Below the pieces are notes generated by a model. It was not told the DNA's origin and made no database searches. It saw only the letters and a program-made list of their open reading frames with translations. This document shows, piece by piece, positions 1-12,197 of a stretch of 64,000 nucleotides of DNA. Source of the stretch: Lingula anatina (taxonomy: Eukaryota > Brachiopoda > Lingulata > Lingulida > Lingulidae); the NCBI RefSeq assembly GCF_001039355.2, contig NW_019775584.1, positions 124,001 to 188,000 of the forward strand, written 5' to 3'. The position numbers were made by a program, and so were the translations under genes. Every line of letters starts with the position of its first letter. The first letter of the stretch is position 1.

Positions 1-469
1 TAAGAACGTATTGTGTTTGCTGGGGAGCCATTGAGTTGTTTAGCCTTGGCTCCTAACATCAAAGTACCTCAGTTTAACATTACCAAATGAGCGAAGAAAG
101 AACGAGTGTGTTTATCATTTTCATCAAGTCAGAAAACAAATAAATCTGTTGCTAAGTTCACGAAAAGTGAATTCATATCATATAATTTCGATTTTCCGGT
201 TATCAGACCGAAGCACGGCAAGAATAACTAAGAGAAAGAAACTAATCGCCCCTTGATAGACAAAACGCACACCAAAACAAAATTAAATAATGACAGGATA
301 TAAAAAATCACTCAGTTTCTACTTTTTGTGAAGATGCATATGTCACTGCACAGTGGGCGAGTTAAGGAAGGGATCGTATTGACTTTCTGGGTTGATCTAA
401 TGCTGCACATTCACATGGTGGAAAATATTTATAGTTACTATGAAAAAAATACTAATGTACTAATGGCTG

Positions 470-473
<4 letters not shown>

Positions 474-544
<71 letters not shown>
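474..544. repeat. compound microsatellite (TC)n(CA)n
   Basis: A TC run (474-508) passes directly into a CA run (511-544). A plus-strand frame through it encodes only Ser-Leu and His-Thr repeats and is not a gene. Confidence 0.97.
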
Positions 545-545
<1 letters not shown>

Positions 546-2369
546 TTAGGGACAGGCAATATTCACATAATACTATTATAAATTAATGAGACATGAATCA
601 AATGGCTAAAACAGCTATAATTATACACGTTCCTGTTAAAGTATGCATACCCTTTGTTCTGTTCACCTTTTTTACTAGTTGTGTTGAAAATAGTGCACTT
701 TTTTCGTAAATCTATTATCACTGAACGCCTGTATCGATAAAGCTGTTTTTTCAGTCCTTGGAAATTCAAATTCCAATCAAGTTACCTTGTTTTTTCGTAA
801 ATGTCCCATTTACCTGTCACTTCATTCGGGTGCAGGCTACAATGTGTTTATCCAATCAATGTATTTATCTGCCTTTTTAATTCATGCATTTGTTTCGCTA
901 TTGTTGAAACAATTAATCGTTCACAAGTCTATATACACAATACCTCTTTATTCGCTTGGCTTGTTTGTGTATTGCCTTAACCGTTCGATCGGGTTATTTA
1001 TCAGTTTGTTAATACGTCTATTTATTAATGTATCAGAATATGTGTGTTTTGTATAAGGTGTCGCCCGATCCTATTATCACGTCATATGTCTATACATTCT
1101 GTGTGAGAAATTTTCCCAGTGTAACAATATCAGACCATTTGTCATGGCTATAACACATGCCGTGCTGAAAATTGACATTGCTGAGTGCCCACCGGTGCAC
1201 CTTAGAGCAGGCATCCTGTTTACATACTTCGCTTGTCGGCTACGGGACAAAAATTGAAGGAAACACTCCCTATAAAAGGTGTTGATTATTATGTAGACCT
1301 CTTTAAAGACATCGTGCATATGATCACCTTAATATAGGAACTGCCTCAATTCAAAAGCTTGACAGCCAATGTTCCCTGTAAATAGGGAGAAATGGTGGTG
1401 TATCATTTAAGTTTATTTCATACATTTAATTTCAGAGTCTTGACAATTTTTTTGTTTTTTTTTCTCAAAAATCATGAAGTTGTCATGAGAGTTATAACAG
1501 TAATTTGCCAAATTGTAAAACAAAACGCTAATACCCTGCAAGCGCCTTTTATCCCACCATGGTGATCGAAATGAGTATTTCAAGGTCGTCTATGTCTAGT
1601 TTACTCTTCAAAATGAGCATCAACTCGACACATATCAACCGGTGTGCCCTTCCCAAAACTGATATGAGACCATAAGGCTCCGTTATCATTGTGTGAATGC
1701 AACAGCTTACCTGTGTTCACCTGATAAAGTCTGTCTTTGACAGCAACTCTTGACAAGTGTTCAAAATACATTTATTCGTGTTCCATGTATAATGTCGATG
1801 CACACTGTGCTTACTACTTCTTTATAATGTAATTATTTACGTCAACGTTTAACGTTATACAATGCTTCACAAATTTTTCATTAAAGTAAATCTGTTGAAA
1901 ATGGTGACAGGAATCTTAATATATACATATCTATTACATATCCAAATATTTTCCAAAAACAGCGTTGATTCATGTAGTTTGTGTAGAACTTCGGCAAAGC
2001 AAAGGGACGTTTGATAAAAGACAATCCCATTACTTAATTATTCCACGGATTGCATTATCATTTGCTTTTATTATTCATCCAACAAACACGTCTTTGTGAT
2101 ATACCTCCTTGTCTATATCTAATATCCAAATGCGTATCCTGTTTTACAACACGTTTTGTTATTGCCTTATTGTCGTACTTATTGACCAAACTAAACTGCT
2201 CGTTCATCCATTCATTAATTTAACACTGATTTATTTATTCCACTCTCGTTACTTATTCACGCGGAGAGACAGACGGGAATACATCGAAATGGATTGAAAC
2301 GTCGGTGGACAATACACCTCCTCTAGGGCATCCCGCATAAAACAGCTTACATATGGCCGATTTACAACT

Positions 2370-2700
2370 CACCCATTCTTTTCAATTAAGGGCTCGATAA
2401 AAAAATCCCCCTTTGTCGCATCCTCATTTGGCCATCAGTCTCATCAAATGCCCTCTTCTTGGTCCCGTAAGACCGAAAATCTATTACTTTAAGAGCTCTG
2501 ATTAAAGGGGGGCCCGGTAGATGTAAATTATTAATGGTTATGATGAAAACTGCGTTATTTCGCTCGGGTGAGCAGATTTGTCGTCCATTATCAGCCGGGA
2601 TTGAAATATCCGATTAAGTTGGGCCGCCTGGTTGAGCGAATTGAGAGCAACACCCTGTGTGCAATGATTGAGCGCTCTAATGTAGCAGCGTTCGTAAATT
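2370..2700. promoter_or_regulatory. candidate distal enhancer upstream of GFI1-like gene
   Basis: About 330 bp of complex, non-repetitive sequence between AT-rich stretches, 8.5-8.8 kb upstream of the first coding exon. It contains a SOX-type CCTTTGTC (2410-2417), several TAAT/ATTA homeodomain cores around 2526-2540 and GATTAA cores. It has no coding potential. The call rests on sequence texture and motif density only. Conservation with related species was not tested. Confidence 0.25.
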
Positions 2701-2942
2701 GTCACATCCAAAGCAAAAGACAGGCATAATCTAAGAAAGTTTCTGATACACTTATATCGCGACTTCTGCTACTTAATGCATTATGATTGTCCTCAATCAC
2801 TGAAGTTTACTAAAAACTGAATTAAAATATTTTTTAAATAACTTTATCCAGGAGGTGTGGGAATGTATTCATCTGCAGTGGAGATATTACGGCTTAACTT
2901 ATGTCGGGCAATCTCAGCAGACAGTGTGATTACCATTTTCTG

Positions 2943-2994
2943 CAACAACAACAACAACAACAACAACAATAATAATAATAATAATAATAATAAT
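2943..2994. repeat. trinucleotide microsatellite (CAA)n(TAA)n
   Basis: CAA repeats pass into TAA repeats. The poly-Asn reading frame across it is an artefact of the repeat. Confidence 0.95.
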
Positions 2995-5660
2995 AGCATA
3001 CACTGTCTAATTCCTTTCTTGTCCCGCCATCTCCCGTCATTTTTGGTCTGAAAATCTTGCTGTAAATTGTAACTTATATGTAGTAGATGTACCTACATTT
3101 GCCTTAATGGTCCATGGTCTGAAATTAATTCAAGGTGTCACAACTGAATTAAAAATATGCCGTAACAGCATTCCACTCATCGATCCACCTTAATGCTTTT
3201 CTTTAACTCTCACATCATGAGCTTCTCTTCAACCTAAAGGACAATGAAAATGCTTTACAATATTGAAAGGTAGAAATTAATAATAGGATTTATAAAAACA
3301 TTTATTTATCAGACAAAACATAATCTTTAATGATACCATTCCCCTATCTCTTGCTTTGCAGAGAAGTCCACAAACTTCTTCTGTGCCCTGTATTTACATG
3401 TAAAACCAAGCGTATAGCTAAATCGTGACTGCATCCGTATGAGAATTCCCCAATCTGTGCCGCAACGTGGCCGCCCCAATCAATGGCACTCATAAGACGG
3501 CAGCAGCTCCGGTAAACATGGAAATTATGTTAGGATTATTTGAACAATATTCTAGAGCACTTAAAGAGACTTCTTGGAGCATCTTGGTCAATAATTTAAC
3601 GATATTCGAGCACTTTACAACTTCTGAGATTACTTCCGCGCGCGATGAGTAGGTATAAGCTGGTTACTGTAGAATAAGAGGAACTGTGCTTTACAAGGCT
3701 ACTTAGGACAAACGGTAGCGCAGCGATGTTTGCACTTATTTAACCGTGACTCCTCAATTTCCTAAAATACTGATCATATTCCCTTCACCTTGTGTACATA
3801 AAGAGAAATGTCCAATATGCTTTGTTAGCTGATTTGTGATTTAATACAATTATCATGCTCAAAGTCACTGAATGCGTATTTAACGTCCTCCAAGGCATTT
3901 GTGGCATAGTTTTCCTCTGTTTAAGGGTGTTATTTCCAAGAACAGCGAACTTGGCAACCGTAATCATGATAATTGTGCTTCGCCTTTTTCCATTTTTAAA
4001 CAATTGTCAACCAAATCAGAAAGCACCGCTAAGTGTAGAGTAGTTTATTATGCTTAAGATCACGGGTATATTGGTTCATGCACATCCCCACGCGTATCCA
4101 TTCCAATAAATATTATCTAGAGGAGAAAAATACTGATAATGACAACCTATGATTACATTGACACAAATGTTATAAAATCTTTCTAATATCGAAATATACT
4201 GTCATACCAGCACCAATCGAATTTTTTATATCCATGTGCTGACTCAATCCAGTATTATTAATAGATATATAGACTAAATAAATGATAAGTCACAATGATG
4301 AGTGATTTAGCAAAATCAGCGTGAGGAACACCGAGAACCCATTATAATACATATACTCGTATTTATTTTTCATGAAATCAATGTATTTAATCTCGTGTAC
4401 CCTTTCATGCACACCTTAAGAGGTTGGTGTCTTTATTCCCTATTTCTTTATTTTAGCACGGTTTAAATTGGCTGGGACTGATATGGGTCAATGTGGGACG
4501 CTGATCGGGTTTCATTTGGGTCTGTAATGGGTGCATCTTGGCCAGCAAAATGGGTTGAGCCGGTTGGTGTGAACTTGGACCCCAATTTGAGTTCAGACAA
4601 GCACAGACCATATCCGCATGGTATGTGTTGACGGAGCTGCATGCAGGTTCTACAAGGATACTAGTAGGTAGATAGATAAATACCGTGGATAGATAATGTA
4701 TTTGATATTGTAAAAGTTACATAATACAAAAAAGTCTGAGGTTTTTGTATTATGTGTGTGTTTAGTAAAGGGGTCTTTAGATTCTACAAACTACAATATC
4801 GTTTATGTGTGTTTTTATTTTAATTATAACAACATATCAACCTGTGTTTGTTTACCGGTAGTATTGTCAATTAACAGTAAATACTTGTATACAGTGTATA
4901 TGTATATTACTTAACTTACCTGAAATTCTTACTTCAGTCTACTGTTTTCATTCAGTACGAACCGTTCACAAGTTTCTCATTTTCCTTATAGTATTAGTAG
5001 ATGATCGATGCGATGGTATTTGTTTATTTATTTAACGCTTCAGTTTGTTCGTTAATTACCTGCGAAAAGCACTAATAGTCATTGTGCGACCTTCACTCAT
5101 TCATGTATTCATGATAAGGGTAACTTTATAAAGGTGTCCTGTTAATATGAAGAGAACATAAGATAAGCCTTATGATTTGGGATCCATTTATATATGTGCC
5201 AGATGCGCACGTTACATAAAGAAATGAACACATTAGAATATTAGCACCCTATCTGGGTTGTGACATAGTAAAAGAGTATTTTCCCCCCATTTTTGTTCAC
5301 GCCAAATCTGCGCGCGCACGTACAATTACATGACCCACAAATCGTGTATGCAATAATAGTAACAATGATACAGCATCTCATACATAAGGTTTAGTCCTTA
5401 GTCAACAGGCTCAGTGACCGCACCCATAGGTTGGGGTTGGTATGGCGGGCGCCAGGAGGGTACCGGAGGGCCGTGCACACTGCGCCTTAAAAGCTCCGAA
5501 ATCTCCCTGACATAGACTTTAAAGTTACATGGATGGGATTCTATATTGTCTAAATCATTTTTCTAAATCTCTTTTTGTGAATTAATATGTAAAAATTATT
5601 CACACATAGACAAGGTAGAGAACATTTCCACATACAATTTTATCATACTGTATGTGGAAA

Positions 5661-5740
5661 CACTATTTGACCGAATATATAGTGTAAGCACTATTTGACA
5701 CAATATATAGTGTAAGCACTATTTGATACAATATACAGTG
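5661..5740. repeat. 28-bp tandem repeat, about three copies
   Basis: Three successive copies with a 28-bp period, starting at 5661, 5689 and 5717. Each begins CACTATTTGA and ends near ATATAGTG, with a few substitutions between copies. Each unit also contains the near-palindromic pair CACTAT/ATAGTG, so each copy could form a weak hairpin. Confidence 0.85.
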
Positions 5741-8700
5741 ACCGATAATCGGCTGTCGTCGGATATCTTGTATTTTCCAATGAAATTATATTTCAAAGAA
5801 AAAAAAGAAATTCGCAAGTTGGAATATAGTTTTTGTTTTAGAAACGACATGAAATATCATAATTTGCAATAAAAATCGATCTGTGAGAACCTAACACCGT
5901 GAGAATGAATAGTGGTAAAATTACGACTTCATCAAGCCATTTCCTAATCACATTTTGGTAATCGTAGAAACCTACGATCCTACGCGTGGCAGCAAATTAA
6001 AGCCCCGGGTCTTCATTTACAAGTACGTGTAGGAGGCATATGTCTCTCTTTTAGGACCGATCCATGTGCATTCCATGGCTGTATTTTCTTGGCAGGTTCC
6101 TTCCATAGTCCAGGAGGAGTTCGCAGCATTTTGGTACGTTTATCAGGTTGGGGGTGTTTGTCACCTACTTTTGCTCCATATTTAGTAAGCTCAGATCTTA
6201 TCATCACACATTAAGATGAAGTAGACGGATAGGTGTACTTTGTGGGGTTGAGGACAGCATCTAAGCAGGTACACATTGTTTTTAATCCTTGTAAAGAGAT
6301 TCTGGGTCCTTTGCATACATTGCAAACGAAGTTTAAAGTGGGAATTTCCCAATTTAACACGTTTTTGATTTAGGAACTCGTATCTAATTACGAAAAAACA
6401 CAATACCGACACCTCGCTCTTATTTAAATGATGAGATTTTTACATGTACAGAAGTGATCGATCAATGAAAGCGTGTATAACTTTCGTCTAATTTTCCCAC
6501 AATTCTCTGCTTGTACAGAAATAGCCTTTGAAATTGATAGCTAATTCATGGCAAGTGCTAAAATTGAACACCATAGATTCACATGATATATCATTACAGG
6601 CTGATTAAGGCCGTCGTTTGTTCCACAAAGAGAAAAATATCTCTTTCTGTCTGGCTTTAAAAAAGACATGTTGAATTATTATTACTTTTTTTATGAAACA
6701 TTTCTCCTTCGCTGTAGTCCTTTAGAGCTTTTGAGATCTTTATTGTTTTACAACCTTCAGCAGCGTCAGAAATAATACAAATAAAAACAGTATGATTATG
6801 GCGTTTCTTTATAAGGCGGGGGCGCTCACGTAAAACACATTTCTGCCTACAGAATGTTAAAAATCTAACTAATATGATATTTGTGTTAGTGTCTGTTGTG
6901 AAGAGCATATAAAGAAGCACTACCAAATGAGCTAGCAGTAACTGTATAGCATATATTGCAAATGGAACTTGTTTTTTATTATTTCTATACTTGTATATGT
7001 GTATAAATATGCTGCCTTTCGACTTGCTGCTTCTACGTTGTTGACGGTTTTGTATTCTTTGCTCATATAATATATTTGTGCGCGGAACATACACATAAAT
7101 GGTAGACCCTCCCAGTCGTAAATGCAGTCAGAATACAGTATCTATTGTTTCTTTTCTGGTGCTCTTTGTCGATTGGATTCATAAATATTCTTCAATGAAA
7201 ATATTCTCACGTAAAATCCAGTCTAAATATATAGAGTTTCATTTATGTTGCACAAGGCTACTTATTTTAATTACATTAAAACGTTCGTATCACGGATTCT
7301 TTGTCCATTTGTCTGCCTACATATTCCGTTGAAATATTTTCCCGTAAATGGTTCTACAGTATCTGTGAAAATAGATGATAATTTTTGAAAATTTTATGAA
7401 TTAATCTTCCTATTTTCGTTCTTTTTCACAAAGTTATTAGAATCCATTCAAATCAACGAACTTTTATTTCATGCCTCACATCCGAGGGATCAAGAATGAA
7501 AATGATGCCTTTCAAACAATAGTTTATACGACAGTTTCATTGATGCATTTAATACCAGTCATTTTTACTGCTTTACTGGAGTGCATTCAAGTATTCAGTT
7601 TATTATACTTTTTCCATTACCACCTTGCATGAACTAATGCGCGAGAAACTGCACAGAAATTGACGGTAAACAGACCACTCTACTATTCACTGAATAATTT
7701 CGCTTCATTTAATTCTAGTATAATGCAAGACTTCAAAAATTTATGTACGTTTTCTCGTATCCGTTTCTATAGCAAGTTTTCACGTCTCACAATGGTTTCA
7801 CCGTAGCCCACTTAAACAACAGGTCTACATTCTGTATAAAATTATTGTGCGACTTTCCACTTCTGTATAATCAGCACTGTTATTAAGTGTTATTTCGACT
7901 TCATGTTTACAGCAAAATCTTAACATACCCCTGTTTCAATATCGGTTTCTACCACCAGATTGAGCTGTTCAAATACAGACTATCCCTACCTTGTTTAATC
8001 ATCTGTGATTCGGACTTAGGTGGGCTGATCAGGAAGCATAAGCTAACATACACTACAGGTGCAACTGTAAATTGTGTAAACGCGTTAAATGTGCTCCTCT
8101 AAGCCGCGCAGTAAAGTTATGTTAGCAGTACGCTTTAGGTTTCATGGGTCGAATTTTGAGAGTTGATAGAGATATCGACACATACATTTTAGTATGCTGA
8201 GCATTGTGTTAGATTAATTTGGTCATATTTTAAAAGTTTGCCAAAGAAAGAGAGGAAAAGAAAATAGAGACTGTTTCATCAAAGTGCAAAACGTAACATC
8301 CCAGACATAAAAAGAAAAAGAGAAATGTATGAAAAATCATTTATATTTTTCTTTGCATTTGAAAGATTATTCTTACATTTTTGATTAAGAACTCTGATTA
8401 TACACACAGCGTTAACGAATACACTAAAATGAAAAATTCAAAACAGGCCTAAGAAGCCTCATCACGCTCAATTAGAAAATTCATTGAGTAGATTGGTACA
8501 TTGCTTGATATGTTTAATAAGCTATCCAAAACACACCCGTAATCACACCCCTAAATATAATCAGTGGTCCTCAGGTAGACTTAATCAAGGTAGCAGTACA
8601 ATAGATAAATAAATAAGTCACATTAAGCAAATATAGCCAACCGATTATAATATATCCACAACAACAAGGGTCTCATTATTTTGAAACCTGCCGATGTTAT

Positions 8701-9949
8701 TCCATGGTTATTCCATATACAGAGTTTTGTGTTAGGTCGGTAAAGTTCCAAAAGAGAGAGAGAGACCGTGTTACATCAGAGCGTCCGATGTTAAGCATCA
8801 ATATTACGATACGAGTTTGACGCCATGCGAGCAATCTAGCAAAAAGGGTTTGTTGAAGTAGCTGCATAACATTAACCGGCTTACACTATCGAAAATATCT
8901 TAAAATAATACATAGTCGCAGTCTTTGTGAAGTCGTTTTTACCACCTTTAATAGTTTGGTGTGCCACTGGTCTTAATGTGCAAGAGTGATAAAATTAATT
9001 TCGTGCAGAAATTCTCTCTTACAATAGAGAAAAATTGTCATGAATTAGCCAGAGACATATCTGTGATTTTCCAGTGAAAAATCAATCTTTTGCCCTGGTA
9101 GAGGGTAGCCTAATTACTTCTTTTTTACTTTGGTGACAAAACGAGTACTCTGACTTCTTGTTAATTTTGAAAAAGATACGTCTGTCTATGATACATTGGT
9201 TTGAGTATTAAATTTGAATATAAGTTTGCCCTGAGTCACTTGTCACAATCTAACTTGTTGGTTTGTTGGTTATTCTATCTTTCGTGTGTATGCCACCACG
9301 CACATTCAGAGTGCATACATGTGATCACGCACACACGCACACCTTAACGCAAACACACTCGCGCATATTAAGATTCAAATTACATACAGGTCCAGTGTCT
9401 ACCCCAGTATCTGCACTTTCTCTGGCTAACGACAACCATTTGACCAAGTCACGGTTCACTGGTTGATAAAATACTTTAATGTCCATTTGGAGACTTACTT
9501 TTCCTGTTTTTGTGGCCAGTTTGGTTGTTAACGAATCCACATCGATTGTTTTCACCCACTACAATGAGCATTCTGCCATCTAAATGTGCTTTATTAAAGA
9601 GATTATACCCAAGACCTCCGCTTCATGTCTCACTTGACACGCTCTTATTTGGAGGAAATTATTTTTGACGATTTGCAATCTCGGAAATTAAAATTCTCTG
9701 ATTTCCGAAATCATCATTTTGGCAACAGTCATCAATGCAGAACGATTTCACCTTTTTTAGGTCTATATATTTTTAACATATCTGTTCTCTTTTAGAGATA
9801 TGATAAACGCAATAAATAGGAGAAATATTAAACAGAGATGACCGCTCTAATAAAAGAAAAGTATTATTTTTGTAAGGAAAAATACTTGCCTTGTTCATTC
9901 AAAAATGTTGAGGCCCGAACTATTATGTTATGTACATTATAAAAGGAAA

Positions 9950-9952
<3 letters not shown>

Positions 9953-9988
<36 letters not shown>
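9953..9988. repeat. (GA)n microsatellite
   Basis: About 18 GA units followed by a short G-rich run. Confidence 0.95.
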
Positions 9989-9990
<2 letters not shown>

Positions 9991-10529
9991 GGGGGGCGGA
10001 AGGGTCATCTCCGAAAGTAGAATTTCACCATTTTTACCGGTATGGTAGAAAGTTAGTATCCTGATTTGTGAATTCCTCCAGACATATGGACAGCTATACA
10101 CCTTATATGCAATTGCCACAGTACTATTTTGAATGCCATAGTATATGTTCATATATTTTTATTCTTTGTCGCAAATACAACTCTAAACATTTGATATTTA
10201 AATATGCTTCTTGGTGGCGTTGGGACATGATACAATTAACAAGTTATTGAAACTCACTAGTCTATCACTCGATAAAGTGACAAAAAACACTGCATATCAA
10301 AATCAAAAAAAGGAATTAAAAAAACTGATAACTTCGTTAACGAACGCCATAGACCTATTAAAAGTAACAAAATTTCTATAATATTATTTGCTGTGTAGGC
10401 ATTTAGGTCTTCTTGCATCTCACACAAAGAGCATATCCCATACGCGAATCAACCGTGTCCAGTGTTTTGATTCCAAACAGAAAAAAACCTCAAGAAGTGG
10501 AAATCGAATTCAATTATTCCGCTAAATTT

Positions 10530-11175
10530 GAAAATTGCTTGGGTAATTGACGGATCGACAATTGTGGTCCGTTGTTACGTACGCTTGCGGTGTGTCACAC
10601 TGAGCCCATCCACACTCCCAAACCCACCTGTTTTGTCTCAGAAATCGACAAGTAAGCCAATCATTGAAATCTACACACAGTGATAACAACACCTTGACAT
10701 GCGCAGATTATCAAATCAAGAACCCGATCACCATGGCGACCGGGAATGAGTGATGGCTTGACATGTTCGGATCAATCGGAAGGCCCGCCCATTAATAACA
10801 ATCACGTCTTAAAAACCAGAGATAGGCAGGGCTAGCGAACAGATTGGTTGATGCCAGGCACGCGACACTGATTACTTTAGATTGGAATCAAACTATAGGC
10901 ACGCGCAGTCAGTAGAACTCAGTGTCCCATTCACAGAAGCAGGCAGAACAGCCAGCAAGGAACCATAGCTTAGCCATACGCTTTAAGAGACCGACGAGAT
11001 AAACCAGTGACATTTAAAAAGATCGGAAACTCACCACTAAACCTATTCAAGGCACCATAAACAATAGGAGATTTTCCACGATTCTGTGCCGTGTGGGTTT
11101 CATTCTTATCCGTTTTGAGGACATTTCACCCGAACTACAAAAGTGGAGTCCATATTAGGCACCCGGTTTCCAATA
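10530..11175 (+). promoter_or_regulatory. promoter and 5' UTR region of GFI1-like gene
   Basis: This is the sequence just upstream of the SNAG exon and is more GC-rich and complex than the flank. An Inr-like TCAGT lies near 10909 with a weak TATA-like CTATAG about 20 bases upstream, too close for a classical TATA box. Single TGATAA and TTATCA (GATA-type) sites occur between 10680 and 10720. The transcription start cannot be placed without RNA data. The first in-frame ATG after this region is the SNAG methionine at 11176; no ATG extends the frame upstream. Confidence 0.35.
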
Positions 11176-11281
11176 ATGCCGCGGTCATTTTTAGTGAAGA
11201 GTAAGCGGGCCTTTAGTCACCACGACCCGGCCAATGAAAACGTGGGCAGTGCTTTTTCCCTTGTGCTTCCCAAACCAACAG
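11176..11281 (+). CDS. GFI1: GFI1-like exon 1: SNAG domain
   Basis: Codes residues 1-35 plus the first base of codon 36. It opens [16 protein letters not shown], nearly the vertebrate SNAG motif, including the Pro2 needed for LSD1 binding in characterised homologues. The start is the first ATG in the frame. The donor is CAG/GTGAG at 11282, leaving phase 1. That base plus the first two bases of exon 2 make GAT (Asp). The frame runs on past the donor only briefly and without family resemblance. Confidence 0.93.
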
Positions 11282-12072
11282 GTGAGATATTTCTCAGAGT
11301 AATTGACCGTACATCAGTTTACAGGGGTGTTAGATAGATAAGATTGTCTATGACGTGACGGTGGATAGATTACACCGCTTGGACTAAATCGTCAACAAAT
11401 AGCTAGCAAGCTTTAGTAGCAGAGCTCTGCACAGAGCAACATATATAGCTGTTTATTCTTTTTCGTATTTTTAACAAAACTTAGCCCTATTATCTCTCAA
11501 TATCTGTATGTTTATATTAATGCATTTTTGTTGGAAAACAATTAGAACGATGGAGTTAAGCTATCGCTATAGTCTGTAGATTGCCGAAGTTAATTGTAAG
11601 GTGCGGGCATTATTCTTCTATGTGCGTCGTGAGAATTAATTAATCAAGTTTTATCAATGCCCCAAGTCCGTGTGTTACGTTCGTTAGGGGTGGTCACTGG
11701 ATAGTATGCTGTCAGGAAGAGTACTTAATGTTCCCTACTGAATATATTTATCCATAACTTTTATTTTCTATTTGGAATAAACGACCCGTCATGATTCATG
11801 ATATGAAAAGCAGAAACCTGAAACTACCTCAAATCATTTTCATCATTATAGTCATTTAGCTGCAAAACGTATGATGCAGGCGGAAAATATCCAAGAAAAA
11901 ACTCACACACAAAAGATAACAAGTATAATAAAAGAAATATGTATAAAACGGAGCAATCAGTTAATCTTTGAACTGAGCATAGATAGATAAAAAATCTGAA
12001 TATCTAAATCTGACCGTTGAAAATGTAATGTTTTGAAAAACATGCCTCATAGTAAATTGGTCAGCACTACTC

Positions 12073-12145
<73 letters not shown>

Positions 12146-12164
12146 ATGATCTGTTATACCACTC

Positions 12165-12197
<33 letters not shown>

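Larger units (their letters stand above)
1..10500. other. 5' flank of the GFI1-like gene, no gene seen
   Basis: About 10.5 kb without a coding region I can support. The open frames are short (under 150 codons), show no family resemblance, lack sensible splice partners, and several are translations of microsatellites. The stretch is mostly AT-rich with simple repeats. It also has a few complex, GC-richer patches (about 2370-2700, 4450-4620 and 5405-5520), listed separately. Regulatory DNA for the downstream developmental gene is a reasonable guess. Small non-coding RNA genes could be present and missed. Confidence 0.6.

Noticed and set aside
328-549. Plus-strand frame with Ser-Leu and His-Thr repeats
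   Set aside because: Translation of a TC/CA microsatellite; no start context, splice sites or family content.
6657-7094. Minus-strand 145-codon frame
   Set aside because: No domain or family resemblance, AT-rich composition like its flanks, no splice partners; likely random.
8750-8765. Short GAGAGA runs as GAGA-factor sites
   Set aside because: GA repeats occur throughout the window as microsatellites and have no specific placement near promoters.
10725-10745. RFX X-box-like ATCACCATGGCGACC near the promoter
   Set aside because: Only one half-site matches the consensus well; too weak to report as a site.
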